Assembly (NCBI GenBank): GCA_006738865.1
Contig: AP019701.1
Coordinates: 1,918,001 to 1,982,000, forward strand
Reading direction: 5' to 3'
Origin: Allostella sp. ATCC 35155
Lineage (GTDB): Bacteria; Pseudomonadota; Alphaproteobacteria; ATCC43930; Allostellaceae
Length of the DNA stretch: 64,000 nt
The notes under the pieces were generated by a model. It worked only from the letters and a program-made list of their open reading frames with translations, had not been told where the DNA came from and ran no database searches. The translations under genes were made by a program, and so were the position numbers. This document shows, in pieces, positions 26,130 to 36,038 of this stretch (its first letter is position 1; each line of letters opens with the position of its first letter).

Positions 26130-28019
26130 CTATCCCAGCAGCCCGCGGTCGCGGAGGTGCCGGACGATGGCTTCGGCCGAAGCTTCGGGCGTCTGCTGCA
26201 CCGTATCGAGCCGCAGTTCCGGCCGCTCCGGCGGCTCGTAGGGGCTGTCGATGCCCGTGAAGTTCTTGATCTGGCCGCGGTCGGCCTTGGCATAGAGGCC
26301 CTTGGGGTCGCGGCGCCGGCACTCGTCGATGGTGGTGTCGACGAATATCTCGATGAACTCGCCCGCCTCGACGAGGTCGCGGGCCATCTGGCGCTCGGCC
26401 CGGAAGGGCGAGATGAAGGAGACCAGGACGAGCAGGCCGGCATCGACGAACAGCTTGGCCGTCTCCGCCACGCGCCGGATGTTCTCGATCCGGTCAGTCT
26501 CGGTGAAGCCGAGATCGCGGTTGAGGCCGTGGCGGACATTGTCGCCGTCGAGCAGGTAGGTGTGGCGGCCCTCCGCCAGGAGCTTGCGCTCGACCAGGTT
26601 GGCGATGGTCGACTTGCCGGCGCCCGACAGGCCGGTGAACCACAGGATCGCGGGCCTCTGTTCCTTGAGGCGGGCGCGGGCCGCTTTGTCCACGTCCAGC
26701 GCCTGCCAGTGGATGTTGGTGGCGCGGCGCAGGCCGAACTCGATCATGCCCGCGCCGACGGTGGCGTTGGTCAGCCGGTCGATCAGGATGAAGCCGCCCG
26801 TCTCGCGATTGGCCGAATAGGGATCGAAGGCGATCGGGGCGGAGAGCGACAGGTTGCAGAACCCGATCTCGTTGAGCTGCAGTTCCTTGGCCGCGAGATG
26901 GCTCAGCGAGTTGACGTCGACCCGGTGCTTGATCTCCGACACCGTGGCCGTGACGGACCGCGTTCCGGCCTTCAGCAGGTAGGGGCGGCCGGGAAACAGC
27001 GGCGTCTCGTGCATCCAGATGAGATGGGCTGCGAACTGGTCGGAGAATTCCGGCCGGGCGTCGGGCGGGGCCAGCACGTCCCCGCGCGAGGCATCGACCT
27101 CCTCGGCGCAGGTCAGGGTCACGGCCTGGCCGGCTTCCGCCTCTTCGATGTCGCCGTCGGCGGTGACGATCCGCGCGACGCGCGTGGCCTGCCCCGACGC
27201 CGTGACGACGATGGGGTCGCCGCTGCGGACGCGACCGCCGGCGACGGAACCGGAGAGCCCCCGGAAGTCGAGATTGGGGCGGTTGACCCACTGCACCGCC
27301 ATGCGGAACGGCTGGGCGGTGATATCCTCGTCGACCTCCACCGTCTCGAGATGCTGGAGGAGGGTCGGCCCGTCGTACCAGGGCACCCGGGGACTGGGCG
27401 CGACGAGGTTGTCGCCGAAGCGGGCGGACAAGGGGATGGCGACGGCGGTCGCGAAGTCCCAGCCCGCGACGAACGCGCGGAACTCCGCCTCGATCTCCGC
27501 GAAGCGTCCGGCATCGAAGCCGACGAGGTCGATCTTGTTGACGGCCAGGACGAGGTGCCGGATGCCCAGCAGCTTGGCGATGTAGGCATGGCGCTTGGTC
27601 TGGATCAGCACGCCCTTGCGCGCATCGACCAGAAGGATGGCGAGGTCGGCGGTGGAGGCGCCGGTCGCCATGTTGCGGGTGTACTGCTCGTGGCCCGGCG
27701 TGTCGGCGACGATGAACTTGCGCCGTGCGGTGGCGAAGTAGCGGTAGGCGACGTCGATGGTGATGCCCTGTTCGCGCTCGGCCTCGAGGCCGTCGACCAG
27801 CAGGGCCAGGTCGACATCCTCGCCGGTCGTGCCGTGGCGTCGGCTGGCGCGGGTGACCGCGTCGATATGGTCGTCGAACACGACCTGGGTCTCGTAGAGC
27901 AGGCGGCCGATCAGGGTCGACTTGCCGTCGTCGACCGACCCGCAGGTCAGGAAGCGCAGCAGGCCGCGCCCGGCGATGTCGGCGGCGGGTGCGCCCGCGG
28001 CGGTGGCGAGGGCGGTCAT
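26130..28019 (-). CDS. cysNC: Bifunctional sulfate adenylyltransferase subunit 1/adenylylsulfate kinase
   Basis: 629 residues. Residues 1-430 are the CysN GTPase: P-loop GSVDDGKST at 27-35, DTPGHEQY near 110 and NKIDL near 165, followed by EF-Tu-like beta-barrels. Residues about 440-629 are APS kinase (CysC): GLSGAGKST, the [15 protein letters not shown] substrate loop and DPKGLYAKA. The protein with CysD makes APS and then PAPS, using GTP hydrolysis to drive the first step; this is the NodQ arrangement. The start overlaps the cysD stop by one base. PAPS would feed the nearby sulfotransferase as well as assimilation. Confidence 0.95.
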   Translation of the reverse strand: MTALATAAGAPAADIAGRGLLRFLTCGSVDDGKSTLIGRLLYETQVVFDDHIDAVTRASRRHGTTGEDVDLALLVDGLEAEREQGITIDVAYRYFATARRKFIVADTPGHEQYTRNMATGASTADLAILLVDARKGVLIQTKRHAYIAKLLGIRHLVLAVNKIDLVGFDAGRFAEIEAEFRAFVAGWDFATAVAIPLSARFGDNLVAPSPRVPWYDGPTLLQHLETVEVDEDITAQPFRMAVQWVNRPNLDFRGLSGSVAGGRVRSGDPIVVTASGQATRVARIVTADGDIEEAEAGQAVTLTCAEEVDASRGDVLAPPDARPEFSDQFAAHLIWMHETPLFPGRPYLLKAGTRSVTATVSEIKHRVDVNSLSHLAAKELQLNEIGFCNLSLSAPIAFDPYSANRETGGFILIDRLTNATVGAGMIEFGLRRATNIHWQALDVDKAARARLKEQRPAILWFTGLSGAGKSTIANLVERKLLAEGRHTYLLDGDNVRHGLNRDLGFTETDRIENIRRVAETAKLFVDAGLLVLVSFISPFRAERQMARDLVEAGEFIEIFVDTTIDECRRRDPKGLYAKADRGQIKNFTGIDSPYEPPERPELRLDTVQQTPEASAEAIVRHLRDRGLLG

Positions 28020-28927
28020 CAGAAATATCCCTCCCGCTTCTTGCGTTCCATGGAGGCCTGCTCGTCATGGTCGATCAGGCGGCCCGAGCGCTCCGACCGG
28101 CGCGCCTCCATGATCTCGCGCACAATCTCCTCCAGCGAGGCGGCCGAGGATTCGGCGGCGGCCGTCAGTGGATAGCATCCGAGGGTCCGGAAGCGGACGA
28201 GGCGCATCTCCGGGCTCTGGCCTGGGGCCAGCGGCAGGCGCTCGTCGTCGGCCATGATCAGCATGCCGTCGCGCTCGACCACCGGCCGCTCGGCGGCGAA
28301 ATAGAGCGGCACGATGGGGATGCCCTCGGCGCGGATGTATTCCCAGATGTCGAGTTCGGTCCAGTTCGACAGGGGAAAGACGCGGATCGATTCGCCGGGC
28401 GCGATGCGCGTGTTGTAGAGGTGCCAGAGTTCCGGCCGCTGGTTCTTCGGATCCCAGCCGTGGCTGGCCGAGCGGAAGGAGAAGACGCGCTCCTTGGCGC
28501 GGCTCGCCTCCTCGTCGCGGCGGGCGCCGCCGAAGGCCGCGTCGAAGCCGTGCAGCGTCAGCGCCTGCTTCAGCGCCTCGGTCTTCATGACGTTGGTGTA
28601 GTAGGACGAGCCGTGCTCGAACGGATTGACGTTGCGCGCCAGCCCGTCGGGATTGGTGTGGACGATGAGCCGCATCCCGACGCGCCTTGCCGTGTCGTCG
28701 CGGAAGCGGATCATCTCCCGGAACTTCCAGGTCGTGTCGATGTGCAGGAGCGGGAAGGGCGGGCTGGCGGGATAGAAGGCCTTCATCGCCAGGTGCAGCA
28801 TCACCGACGAATCCTTGCCGATCGAATAGAGCATGACCGGGTTGCGGAACTCGGCCGCGACCTCGCGCATGATGTGGATGCTCTCGTCCTCGAGGCGCTG
28901 AAGGTGCGATCGGCGTTGACTGGTCAC
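28019..28927 (-). CDS. cysD: Sulfate adenylyltransferase subunit 2
   Basis: 302 residues, the same length as Escherichia coli CysD. The PP-loop-type motif [17 protein letters not shown] near 28-44, the [17 protein letters not shown] segment near 150-166 and the C-terminal arginine-rich [10 protein letters not shown] are conserved. It adenylylates sulfate with ATP as partner of CysNC. The GTG at 28927 is chosen because the sequence [19 protein letters not shown] aligns with the family start; an in-frame ATG at 29011 would add 28 residues without family similarity or a ribosome site. Confidence 0.93.
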   Translation of the reverse strand: MTSQRRSHLQRLEDESIHIMREVAAEFRNPVMLYSIGKDSSVMLHLAMKAFYPASPPFPLLHIDTTWKFREMIRFRDDTARRVGMRLIVHTNPDGLARNVNPFEHGSSYYTNVMKTEALKQALTLHGFDAAFGGARRDEEASRAKERVFSFRSASHGWDPKNQRPELWHLYNTRIAPGESIRVFPLSNWTELDIWEYIRAEGIPIVPLYFAAERPVVERDGMLIMADDERLPLAPGQSPEMRLVRFRTLGCYPLTAAAESSAASLEEIVREIMEARRSERSGRLIDHDEQASMERKKREGYF

Positions 28928-29198
28928 TGAAGGGATCCCGTTGGCACCGGCTCCGTCGCGCCGCGGTTCGGCTGCGTGGAAGCCTCGGCCGTTTTCTGTC
29001 TGATCGAACATCGCGTGACAATGCCCAACACGAGGAGGCGGCCCGGCCCGAGGCGGGGCCAGGACGCGGGTTGCATGGGTGCCGGGGGGCGCACCGGCGG
29101 GCAGCCTACACGCCGAGGCGCCGGCATCGGCGGAAACCTGCGCCGGGATTCGCCGCAAATCCGGCCCGAAAGCGCCGGACTGGCTCGACCTCCGCGCG

Positions 29199-31808
29199 TC
29201 AGGACGCGCGCGACATGCCCTCGTCCAGCAGCGGCAGCAGGATCTCGAACTCCGCGCCGTGCTGCCAGTTGCGCGCCTCGATGCTGCCGCCGAGGTCGCG
29301 CACGGTGCCGTGGCAGATGGCCAGCCCGAGGCCCAGCCCCTTGCCGATCTCCTTGGTCGTGAAGAAGGGCTCGAAGGCGCGGCGCAGCACCGTGGGGTCG
29401 AGGCCGGTGCCCGTGTCGCGGATGCGGATCGACAGCCGCCGCTCGGCCGAGCGGCGGGTGACCAGCACCTCGATCCGGTCCTCGCCCTCCGGCAGGCCCT
29501 TGCCGTCCGCATGGCGCTGGTAGATGGCGTCGCGGCCATTGACGACGAGATTGATCACCACCTGCTCCAGCAGGCCGGGCTGGCCCAGTATCCGGCTCGA
29601 CAGTCCCTCGCCGTCGAGCGAGAGCGCGATGCCGAACGCCTGGAGGTCGGCGTAAAGCGGACGCAGCGCCGTCTCCAGGGCCTCCCCGACCCGGATCGGC
29701 GTCGGCGCCTCGGCCTCCTTGCGACCGAGCTGGCGCATGCGATGCACGATGTCGGCGGCGCGATGGGCCTGCTCGACCATGTCCCGCAGCTTGATCACCG
29801 CGCGTTCCGACACGACGGCCGTCGTCGCGACCTGATCCAGCAGGTTCTCCGCCGCCAGGCCGATGACGTGCAGCGGCTGGGTCAGCTCATGGGCGACGGC
29901 GGCCGACATCTCGCCGAGGGCCACGAGGTTGGCCGTCTCGATCAGGCGGGTCTCGCTGTGCTTGCGCTGGGTGATGTCGATCATCACGCCGACCGCCTCC
30001 AGCGGACTGCCGTCCGGCCCGTCGATGAGGCGAAGGTCGTGATAGACCCAGCGATAGGTGCCGTCCGGGCCGCGCAGGCGGAATTCGTCGGTGAAGCTGC
30101 CGCTGTCCGCGATGTGCTCGAGGCCGCTTAGCACGCGCGGGGCATCCTCGGGATGGAGGTTTGCGGTCCACCAGTCGGGCCGCAATGCGCCCTCCGGCGG
30201 GTGCCCCAGGATCGGCTCGATCGAGCGCGTCACGAACGGCGGGGCAGGATCGCGGCCGGCGAGGTCGAGAATATAGACGACGATGGGGGTGTGGGCGGCG
30301 ATCGTCTCCATCCGGCGGCGCATCTGCGCGGCCTCCGCCGCCTCCCGCTCCAGGGCCTGCGACAGGCGCCCGATGTCGGCCTCGAGGAGGCGGATCTCGG
30401 CGATCCCCGATTCCGTGCGCGGCGCGAAGCGGAAGCCCGTGCCGGCCGACAGCGCCTCGCGGATCAGGTCGATCCGTCGCACCGTGGCGGCCGACAGGAA
30501 GCCCGCCGTCATCACGCCGAGGCCGCAGATCGCGGTCACCAGCAGCATCGTGTCGAGCACGGCGCGATGGTGGCGCTCGACGATGGACGTGACCGCCGTG
30601 GTCGCCGTGACCTGCAGCCCGGGGAATGCCGGCACGGCCTCGGTGCTGCAGAAGAGGGGCGACGTCCAGGACAGGAGCGGCGCCACCATCGGCCGCAGAT
30701 CGGGCAATTCCGCGCCCGCCTCGCCGTCGACCCCCACGGTCAGGCAGCGCGCGTCGAGGTCGCCGATGCGACCCGCGACGCCGCCGGGGTCGGACAGGAC
30801 GGTGCCGGCCGCATCGCGCAGGACGACCGCCGTCTCGCCGCGGGCGGGCTGGTCCAGCCGCTCCGCCACCGCATGCCGGTCCAGTTCGGCCACCGCGGTG
30901 CCGCGCATCGTTCCCCGTTCGACCGGGACCGCCACCTTGCCGATTCCGGTGCCGTCCGGCACGTCCGTCTCCGGCCAGCGCCAGGCGACGTTGCCGGCGG
31001 CATCGGTGAGGACGACCCGGCTCAGCAGCCGGCGCGCCTCGGCGGCGATTTCGGGCGTGGGCGTCCCGTCGGCGGCGGCGGCGATCAGGCTCTGGGTGAT
31101 TCGCAGCGCATCGTCATGCAGCCGCAGCAGCGTCGTGCCGGCCCGTTCGCGGACCCGCAGCAGGCCGGATACCCGCTCGTCGACCAGGGTGCGCCAGTAG
31201 AGCCGGGCGTCGACGCTGAGAATGAGGATGCCGGTGGACAGCGCGACGACCGAGACGATGGCGCCGATGGCCGTGCGCAGGCGGATCGGCGGCAGCGCGG
31301 ACGGCCGGTTGCGCCCGAGCTGGATCAGCATGGCCGTGAGGCAGGCGAGGCTGACGGCGAAGAAGCTGCCCAGGCCCTGCTGCAGGGCCGCCAGCATCGC
31401 AGGGACGGCCTGAAATCCGGACAGGAAGTGATAGGCGAGCGCAGCAGCGGGCAGGCCGAAGGCACCCCAGTAGATCGCGTCGGCCGATATCAGGTCGGAG
31501 GCGAGGCGCCGGCGCAGCGTTGCGACGAGGGGGATTTCGAGGGCGGCGATCGCCCAGGCCATGGGGTGGTGCCAGACCACCAGCAGGTGCAGCGGCGCGA
31601 CGAGCCCGGCGAGCACCGCGCCCGGCAGCGAGCGGGGCAACAAGAGGAACGGCAGCAGGGCGCCGAGATGGAATTCGACGCCCCAGCCGACGGTCAGCGG
31701 CAGGCGATTGAGCGCCAGCCCGGCGAGGCCGGCGGCAAGGCCCAGCGCAAGCCCGCGCCAGTCCTGCCGCAGACGGGTCGCGATCTCCGCGGCGCGGCGG
31801 ATCGTCAT
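29199..31808 (-). CDS. Membrane sensor histidine kinase with PAS domain
   Basis: 869 residues. An N-terminal MASE1-like bundle of about seven helices (20-165) is followed by another helix near 185-205, an extracytoplasmic sensor region (about 210-400) and a helix near 430-450. A PAS domain with PAC tail lies at about 500-620 ([30 protein letters not shown]). The kinase core shows H-box [17 protein letters not shown]-box [12 protein letters not shown]1 DTGTGL, F-box PFFTTK and G2 [10 protein letters not shown]. It phosphorylates the response regulator encoded 25 bases upstream. The signal sensed is unknown. Confidence 0.88.
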   Translation of the reverse strand: MTIRRAAEIATRLRQDWRGLALGLAAGLAGLALNRLPLTVGWGVEFHLGALLPFLLLPRSLPGAVLAGLVAPLHLLVVWHHPMAWAIAALEIPLVATLRRRLASDLISADAIYWGAFGLPAAALAYHFLSGFQAVPAMLAALQQGLGSFFAVSLACLTAMLIQLGRNRPSALPPIRLRTAIGAIVSVVALSTGILILSVDARLYWRTLVDERVSGLLRVRERAGTTLLRLHDDALRITQSLIAAAADGTPTPEIAAEARRLLSRVVLTDAAGNVAWRWPETDVPDGTGIGKVAVPVERGTMRGTAVAELDRHAVAERLDQPARGETAVVLRDAAGTVLSDPGGVAGRIGDLDARCLTVGVDGEAGAELPDLRPMVAPLLSWTSPLFCSTEAVPAFPGLQVTATTAVTSIVERHHRAVLDTMLLVTAICGLGVMTAGFLSAATVRRIDLIREALSAGTGFRFAPRTESGIAEIRLLEADIGRLSQALEREAAEAAQMRRRMETIAAHTPIVVYILDLAGRDPAPPFVTRSIEPILGHPPEGALRPDWWTANLHPEDAPRVLSGLEHIADSGSFTDEFRLRGPDGTYRWVYHDLRLIDGPDGSPLEAVGVMIDITQRKHSETRLIETANLVALGEMSAAVAHELTQPLHVIGLAAENLLDQVATTAVVSERAVIKLRDMVEQAHRAADIVHRMRQLGRKEAEAPTPIRVGEALETALRPLYADLQAFGIALSLDGEGLSSRILGQPGLLEQVVINLVVNGRDAIYQRHADGKGLPEGEDRIEVLVTRRSAERRLSIRIRDTGTGLDPTVLRRAFEPFFTTKEIGKGLGLGLAICHGTVRDLGGSIEARNWQHGAEFEILLPLLDEGMSRAS

Positions 31809-31833
31809 GGCGCCGCGCGAGCCTGCCCGGCGC

Positions 31834-32898
31834 TCAGATGCCCTTGGGATCGCGCGGCTGGGCGAGGCTGATGACGCTGAGATAGCGCAGGATGCGCTGC
31901 ATCGCGTCGTCGGTCAGTTCGACGAAGATGCGCCGGCGGTCGTCGCGATCGCGCCGCCGCCGCACCAGACCCGACTGCTCCAGATCCTGCAGCCGGCGCA
32001 GCGCCGTCGATTGCGGAACGCCGGCCGCGAGGCAGACCGACGACACCGAGATCTCCTTGTTGGAGAGCCGTGCCAGCGTGAGGTCGAGCAGCATGTCCCA
32101 GGCCGGGTCGGCGAACAGGTGCTGGGGAAAGTGCCGGTCCCGCGCCTGTCGCGACTGGATGACCTGGACCACGCGTGCCTTCATGTCCGCGATCCGGTCG
32201 GGCGAATTCTCCACGGGCCCGGCGGCGGCGGGGACATGGGCGGCCGGTCCGGGCTCCTCGAGCTGCGGTACGCCGGCCAGGGCCGTGCGCTGGCTCGATG
32301 CGGCCGTCGCCTGCCAGCGCGCGACGATCGGCAGCAGCGACTGGATCGAGGTGATGGCGCGGTCGGCCTCGACGCGTTGCACCGCGCGACGCACGGCCGA
32401 AAGGAAGTCCGAGCGGCGCACCGGCTTGAGGAGGAAATCCGACGCCTCCAGCCGCAAGGCGGCCAAGGCGGCGCTGATTTCGCCATACCCGGTGACGAAG
32501 ATGAACTGCGGCGACGGACCGCTGCGCTTCATCTGGCGCACGATCGACGCGAACCGCAGCCCGTCCATCTCGGGCATGCGGATGTCGGCGACGACGAGGC
32601 CGATTTCGGGGTGATCCTCCAGCATGGCCAGGCCGCGCACGGCGCTGGTCGCCGTCCGGCACTGGACGCCGATCGAATCCAGCATGTCGACGTATTCGCG
32701 CAGGATCTGCGCATCATCGTCAAGCAACAGCACCGGAACGGCCGGCGCCGGGTCGCCGCCGGGGCCGGGCGTGGCCATGCCGGATTGGGCTTCGGCCGGG
32801 CCGCCGTGGTCGTCGGCCGGGCCCGGGCTGTCGCTCAAGGCGGCGTCGGGATAGCTCACCGCGCGCTCCTGATCTTCTGTATTGGCAACCAACATCAT
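31834..32898 (-). CDS. Response regulator with MarR-like winged-helix output
   Basis: 354 residues. A receiver domain occupies about 54-172, with phospho-acceptor aspartate in VVADIRMPEMDG and lysine in FLLKPVRRSDF. A linker (about 175-235) leads to a winged helix of MarR type at about 245-340 (VSSVCLAAGVPQSTALRRLQDLEQSGLVRRRRDRDDRRRIFVELT). The pairing of a receiver with a MarR-like effector is uncommon compared with OmpR or NarL outputs. Two tandem ATGs (32898, 32895) both fit the start. It is transcribed with the histidine kinase gene. Confidence 0.85.
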   Translation of the reverse strand: MMLVANTEDQERAVSYPDAALSDSPGPADDHGGPAEAQSGMATPGPGGDPAPAVPVLLLDDDAQILREYVDMLDSIGVQCRTATSAVRGLAMLEDHPEIGLVVADIRMPEMDGLRFASIVRQMKRSGPSPQFIFVTGYGEISAALAALRLEASDFLLKPVRRSDFLSAVRRAVQRVEADRAITSIQSLLPIVARWQATAASSQRTALAGVPQLEEPGPAAHVPAAAGPVENSPDRIADMKARVVQVIQSRQARDRHFPQHLFADPAWDMLLDLTLARLSNKEISVSSVCLAAGVPQSTALRRLQDLEQSGLVRRRRDRDDRRRIFVELTDDAMQRILRYLSVISLAQPRDPKGI

Positions 32899-33016
32899 AA
32901 CGCAATGCCATGGTTAACGCAGAATCATCCCGCCGCTGCCGCCGGATCCCGGACAATCGCCGCAGATATGAGGCCGACCGGCGAAGTTCCCGCCAAACTG
33001 GACCTGTTCCCTCGCA

Positions 33017-33043
33017 TGTCACATTCCCCGACGCTACGCCGTC
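33017..33043 (+). promoter_or_regulatory. ECF41-type promoter for the AhpD-like/sigma factor operon
   Basis: TGTCACA at 33017-33023 is followed after exactly 16 bases by CGTC at 33040-33043. This is the -35/-10 pair described for ECF41 sigma factors. It lies 52 bases before the ATG of the AhpD-like gene whose downstream partner encodes an ECF41 sigma factor, so the operon is probably autoregulated. Confidence 0.75.
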
Positions 33044-33095
33044 CATGGGGGTATCGACGCCGCAGCGGCGGCGTTCGCCTCCAGGAGATGTACGA

Positions 33096-33554
33096 ATGAC
33101 GCCGAGACTCGATTTCAAGGCGGCGGCGCCCGCCGCCTATCAGGCGATGCTCGCCCTCGAGACCAAGGTCCGGAGCTTCGGGCTCGACGGCCGGATGGTC
33201 GAGCTGGTGAAGATCCGCGCCTCGCAGATCAACGGCTGCGCCTTCTGCCTGCACATGCACACGGCCGACGCCCGGGCGATGGGGGAGCGTGAGGAGCGGC
33301 TCTATCTGCTCGACGGCTGGCGGGAATCGCCGCTCTACAGCGCTTCGGAGCGGGCGGCCCTGGCCTGGACCGAGGCTTTGACGCGGCTCGCCGATACGCG
33401 CGCGCCGGACGCCGACTACGAGGCCCTGGCCGCGCACTTCACGCCCGAGGAGCAGGTCCAGCTCACTCTGCTGATCGTCGCGATCAACGGCTGGAACCGG
33501 CTGGCGGTGGGGTTCCGCAGCGTTCACCCGATGCGCCGGGCCGATGCCGCCTGA
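33096..33554 (+). CDS. AhpD-like/carboxymuconolactone decarboxylase family protein
   Basis: 152 residues. The family signature with the redox-active pair reads RASQINGCAFCLHMHTADAR (about 43-62), a CxxC-H motif like that of AhpD peroxidase-coupled proteins and of Cys-based hydroperoxide reductases. It is the usual partner of ECF41 sigma factors. The ATG at 33096 follows CAGGAGATGTACGA with good spacing; an upstream extension would run across the promoter. The downstream sigma factor start lies 11 bases inside this gene. Confidence 0.88.
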   Translation: MTPRLDFKAAAPAAYQAMLALETKVRSFGLDGRMVELVKIRASQINGCAFCLHMHTADARAMGEREERLYLLDGWRESPLYSASERAALAWTEALTRLADTRAPDADYEALAAHFTPEEQVQLTLLIVAINGWNRLAVGFRSVHPMRRADAA

Positions 33555-34500
33555 CGCGGGAAGGGATAGCGACGCCGAGGCCGCCTTCGCGGCGGCCCGG
33601 CCACGGCTGCTTCGCCTCGCCTACCGGATGCTGGGCTCGCTGGCCGAGGCGGAAGATGTGGTCCAGGATGCGTGGCTGCGCTGGCATGACGCCGACCGGG
33701 AGACGGTCCGCGATCCGGCGGCCTTCCTCCATCGCACGGTGGCGCGGCTCTGCCTCGATCAGCTGCGCTCGGCACGCCGGCGCCGTGAGGTCTACCCGGG
33801 CCCCTGGCTGCCGGAGCCGGTGTTCCATCCGGACGAGACCGCCGCCGACGGCGTGACGCTGCACCTGATGGTGGCGCTCGAACGGCTCTCGCCGCTGGAG
33901 CGCGCGGCCTTCCTGCTGCACGACGTGTTCGACACGCCGTTCGAGGAGGTCGCGCAGGTCATCGGGCGCGATCCGGCCGCCTGCCGGCAGCTCGCCAGCC
34001 GGGCGCGCAGCCATGTCCGCGCCGCGCGACCCCGCTACCCCGTCGCCGATGCCACGGCGCGAGACGTGGCGGCGGCATTCCGCAGCGCGGCCCAGACCGG
34101 CGACATCGCGGCCCTGCGCTCTGTCCTCGCGGCCGACGTCGTGGTCTATGCCGATGGCGGTGGGCGGCAGTCGGCGGCGCTCAATCCCATCTTGGGCAGC
34201 GACCGTGTCGCGCGCTTCTTCGCCGGGCTGGCGCGAAAGGCGGACGGGCAGCCGCCCCGGCTGCTCCATGAGGGCTGGATCGACGGGCTGCCCGGCTATG
34301 TCACGCTGGATCGCAAGGGGGTTCTGCAGACCACGGCGGTTGCGGTCGAGGCCGGCCGCGTCATCGCGGTCTACATCGTGCGCAATCCGGAGAAGCTCCA
34401 GCATCTGGGCTCGTCCGCGGACGGCTCGGCGCTGCCGGCAGACGAAAAAAGTGCGGTGCGGCCCGAAGGGGACGCACCGCCAGTCGCTTCGACGAGGTAG
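33544..34500 (+). CDS. ECF41-family RNA polymerase sigma factor
   Basis: 318 residues. Sigma region 2 lies at about 12-80 (RLLRLAYRMLGSLAEAEDVVQDAWLRW) and region 4 at about 105-160 (LSPLERAAFLLHDVFDTPFEEVAQVIG). The C-terminal 130 residues are the SnoaL-like extension typical of ECF41, with its DGGGK-type motif as YADGGGR and the NPDKL-type motif as NPEKL. In this group the extension replaces an anti-sigma factor, controlling activity of the sigma domains. It should drive the promoter at 33017. Its 3' end contains the terminator of the convergent GDT1 gene. Confidence 0.92.
   Translation: MPPDAGRDSDAEAAFAAARPRLLRLAYRMLGSLAEAEDVVQDAWLRWHDADRETVRDPAAFLHRTVARLCLDQLRSARRRREVYPGPWLPEPVFHPDETAADGVTLHLMVALERLSPLERAAFLLHDVFDTPFEEVAQVIGRDPAACRQLASRARSHVRAARPRYPVADATARDVAAAFRSAAQTGDIAALRSVLAADVVVYADGGGRQSAALNPILGSDRVARFFAGLARKADGQPPRLLHEGWIDGLPGYVTLDRKGVLQTTAVAVEAGRVIAVYIVRNPEKLQHLGSSADGSALPADEKSAVRPEGDAPPVASTR
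34445..34480 (-). terminator. Intrinsic terminator of the GDT1-type gene
   Basis: On the minus strand an 8-bp perfect stem GCGGTGCG/CGCACCGC (34480-34473 and 34460-34453) is followed by AC and six T residues (34450-34445). It lies about 110 bases past the stop of the transporter gene and inside the coding end of the sigma factor gene. Confidence 0.7.
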
Positions 34501-34592
34501 GGAACGAGCAACATGCTCACCGGTCCCAACGAGGTCGCCCCGGACCGGTTCCACCATTTTCTGCCGACGCCCCGGGTCTGGGGCCGATCGCG

Positions 34593-35171
34593 TCAGCGCG
34601 CCTCGGCACCCGGCATCCCGGCGAGGAGGATCCAGGCGCCGATGGCAGCGAAGATCAGCGCGGCGGCGGCTCGGACGTACTGGAGCGGAACGACGCGGGT
34701 GCAGGCTTCGGCGAGATAGACCGCGGGCACGTTGGCCAGCATCATTCCGGCGGTGGTTCCGACCGTGACCGGGATGATGCTGTCGAACTTGGCGGCGAGG
34801 AGCGAGGTCGCGATCTGGGTCTTGTCGCCGATCTCGACCAGGAAGAAGGCGATCAGGGTGGCGACGAAGACGCCCGCACCCGAGCGGATGCGCGTCTCGT
34901 CGTCGGGCTTGTCCGGGATCAGGGCCCAGCCGGCCATGGCGAGGAACGCAATGCCGACGAGGACCTGGAAGGCGGGCCCGGTCAGCCATTGTGCGACGAG
35001 ATAGCCGAGGCTGGCTGCGGCGGCATGATTGAGCAGGGTGGCCGCGAGGATTCCCAGCACGATCGGGACGGGGCGGCGGAACTTGGCGGCGAGCACGATC
35101 GCCAGAAGCTGCGTCTTGTCGCCGATTTCGGCGATCGCGACGACCCCCGTCGATACCCAGAACGATTCCAT
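34593..35171 (-). CDS. GDT1/TMEM165 family (UPF0016) cation transporter, probably manganese
   Basis: 192 residues with about six transmembrane helices in two halves. Each half has the hallmark ExGDKT motif: E15-T20 in VAIAEIGDKTQLLAI and E113-T118 in FFLVEIGDKTQIATS. The family exports or transports Mn2+/Ca2+ against protons. The start at 35171 follows GAGTAG; the upstream frame is leader RNA. The leader carries a yybP-ykoY manganese riboswitch, which strongly supports a manganese-export role. Confidence 0.9.
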   Translation of the reverse strand: MESFWVSTGVVAIAEIGDKTQLLAIVLAAKFRRPVPIVLGILAATLLNHAAAASLGYLVAQWLTGPAFQVLVGIAFLAMAGWALIPDKPDDETRIRSGAGVFVATLIAFFLVEIGDKTQIATSLLAAKFDSIIPVTVGTTAGMMLANVPAVYLAEACTRVVPLQYVRAAAALIFAAIGAWILLAGMPGAEAR

Positions 35172-35239
35172 CAACGCTACTCGGGGGCCGGAGGCAGGGC
35201 ACGACGACGCCATGCGCTCGTCGGCCCGGAGCCGAGCAG

Positions 35240-35392
35240 CAGGCATCGTCGGTCTCGCCAGTCCGGATCGCGATGCGATCCGCCGCCCGCGCCATGGCCC
35301 CGAGGGGCCAAGCATGTTGACGCGGGCTTCGCCGGGTTCTGCGAACGGCTACTCCCCGAACGCGGCCTTGCTACACCGTTCGGGGAGCTCGC
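35240..35392 (-). promoter_or_regulatory. yybP-ykoY manganese riboswitch
   Basis: On the minus strand the leader of the transporter gene contains the conserved loop GGGGAGTAGCC (35357-35347), then a stem GCCCGCG...CGCGGGC enclosing GTCAACAT (35321-35312) and a GGCCCC/GGGGCC hairpin, and further on GAGACC (35256-35251). These elements in this order are the hallmarks of the yybP-ykoY class that binds Mn2+. Upstream, CTCCCCGAAC (about 35389-35380) can pair perfectly with GTTCGGGGAG, which includes part of the first conserved loop, so a switch between alternative structures is possible. Exact ends are approximate. Confidence 0.8.
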
Positions 35393-35435
35393 GTAAAGTC
35401 CTGCGAAAACAATACGCTAGTGAGAATTATTCGCA

Positions 35436-36038
35436 TCAAGTGCGGCGCAGGACGATGATGAGATTGTTGGCCGGCATGGAATGCTCGGCCGCGAACTCCA
35501 GCCCGACGGCCGCTGCGGCCGGCCGGACCTCGCTGTCGAGGCAGCGCACGCCCCAACTCGTGTCGCGGGCGCGCAGGCTGCGATCGAATTCGGCGTTCGA
35601 GGGCGCGGTATGGAGGCCCTGACGGCGGAACGGGCCGTAGAGCACCAGTGCGCCGCCCGTGGGCAGGATTCGCGCCGCCCCCGCGAACAGTCCGAGTGCG
35701 GCCTCCCACGGTGCGATGTGGATCATGTTGCAGCACAGGATGATATCGGCCCGCGGGACGGGCCAACTCGGCATGCGGGTATCGAGGAGCAGGGCAGGCC
35801 GGATCGATTCGCAGCCGGCGGTATGGGCGTCGATGTCCGCCAACGCGTTCGGCGCGGCATCCGTCGGCTGCCAGACCAGGGCCGGCGGCAGCCGCGGCGT
35901 CATGTGGGCCGCATGTTCGCCGGTCCCGCTGGCGATCTCGAGCAGCAGGCCGCGATCCGGGACCAAGGTCTTCAGGATCGACAGGATCGCATCCCGGTTG
36001 CGCAGGGTCGCCGGTGCGTGCCGGGGGTGTCGATCCAT
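35436..36038 (-). CDS. DUF938-family SAM-dependent methyltransferase
   Basis: 200 residues. A SAM loop LLEIASGTGEHAAHM (about 32-46), then WQPTDAAPNAL with the acidic ligand, and ILCCNMIHIAPWEAALGLF near 98-116 match DUF938 proteins, whose substrate is unknown. The start was set at MDRHPRHAPATLRNR; the in-frame extension to 36158 lacks similarity. It is transcribed divergently from the peptide-modification operon that starts at 36188, with a 149-base shared promoter region, so co-regulation is possible. Confidence 0.83.
   Translation of the reverse strand: MDRHPRHAPATLRNRDAILSILKTLVPDRGLLLEIASGTGEHAAHMTPRLPPALVWQPTDAAPNALADIDAHTAGCESIRPALLLDTRMPSWPVPRADIILCCNMIHIAPWEAALGLFAGAARILPTGGALVLYGPFRRQGLHTAPSNAEFDRSLRARDTSWGVRCLDSEVRPAAAAVGLEFAAEHSMPANNLIIVLRRT

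Noticed and set aside
26157-28175. A 672-codon plus-strand frame antisense to cysNC
   Set aside because: CysNC is unambiguous; the antisense frame is a composition artefact.
28928-29198. Search for a sulfur-related riboswitch or leader peptide before cysD
   Set aside because: No conserved aptamer elements or short leader frame with a convincing ribosome site could be recognised.
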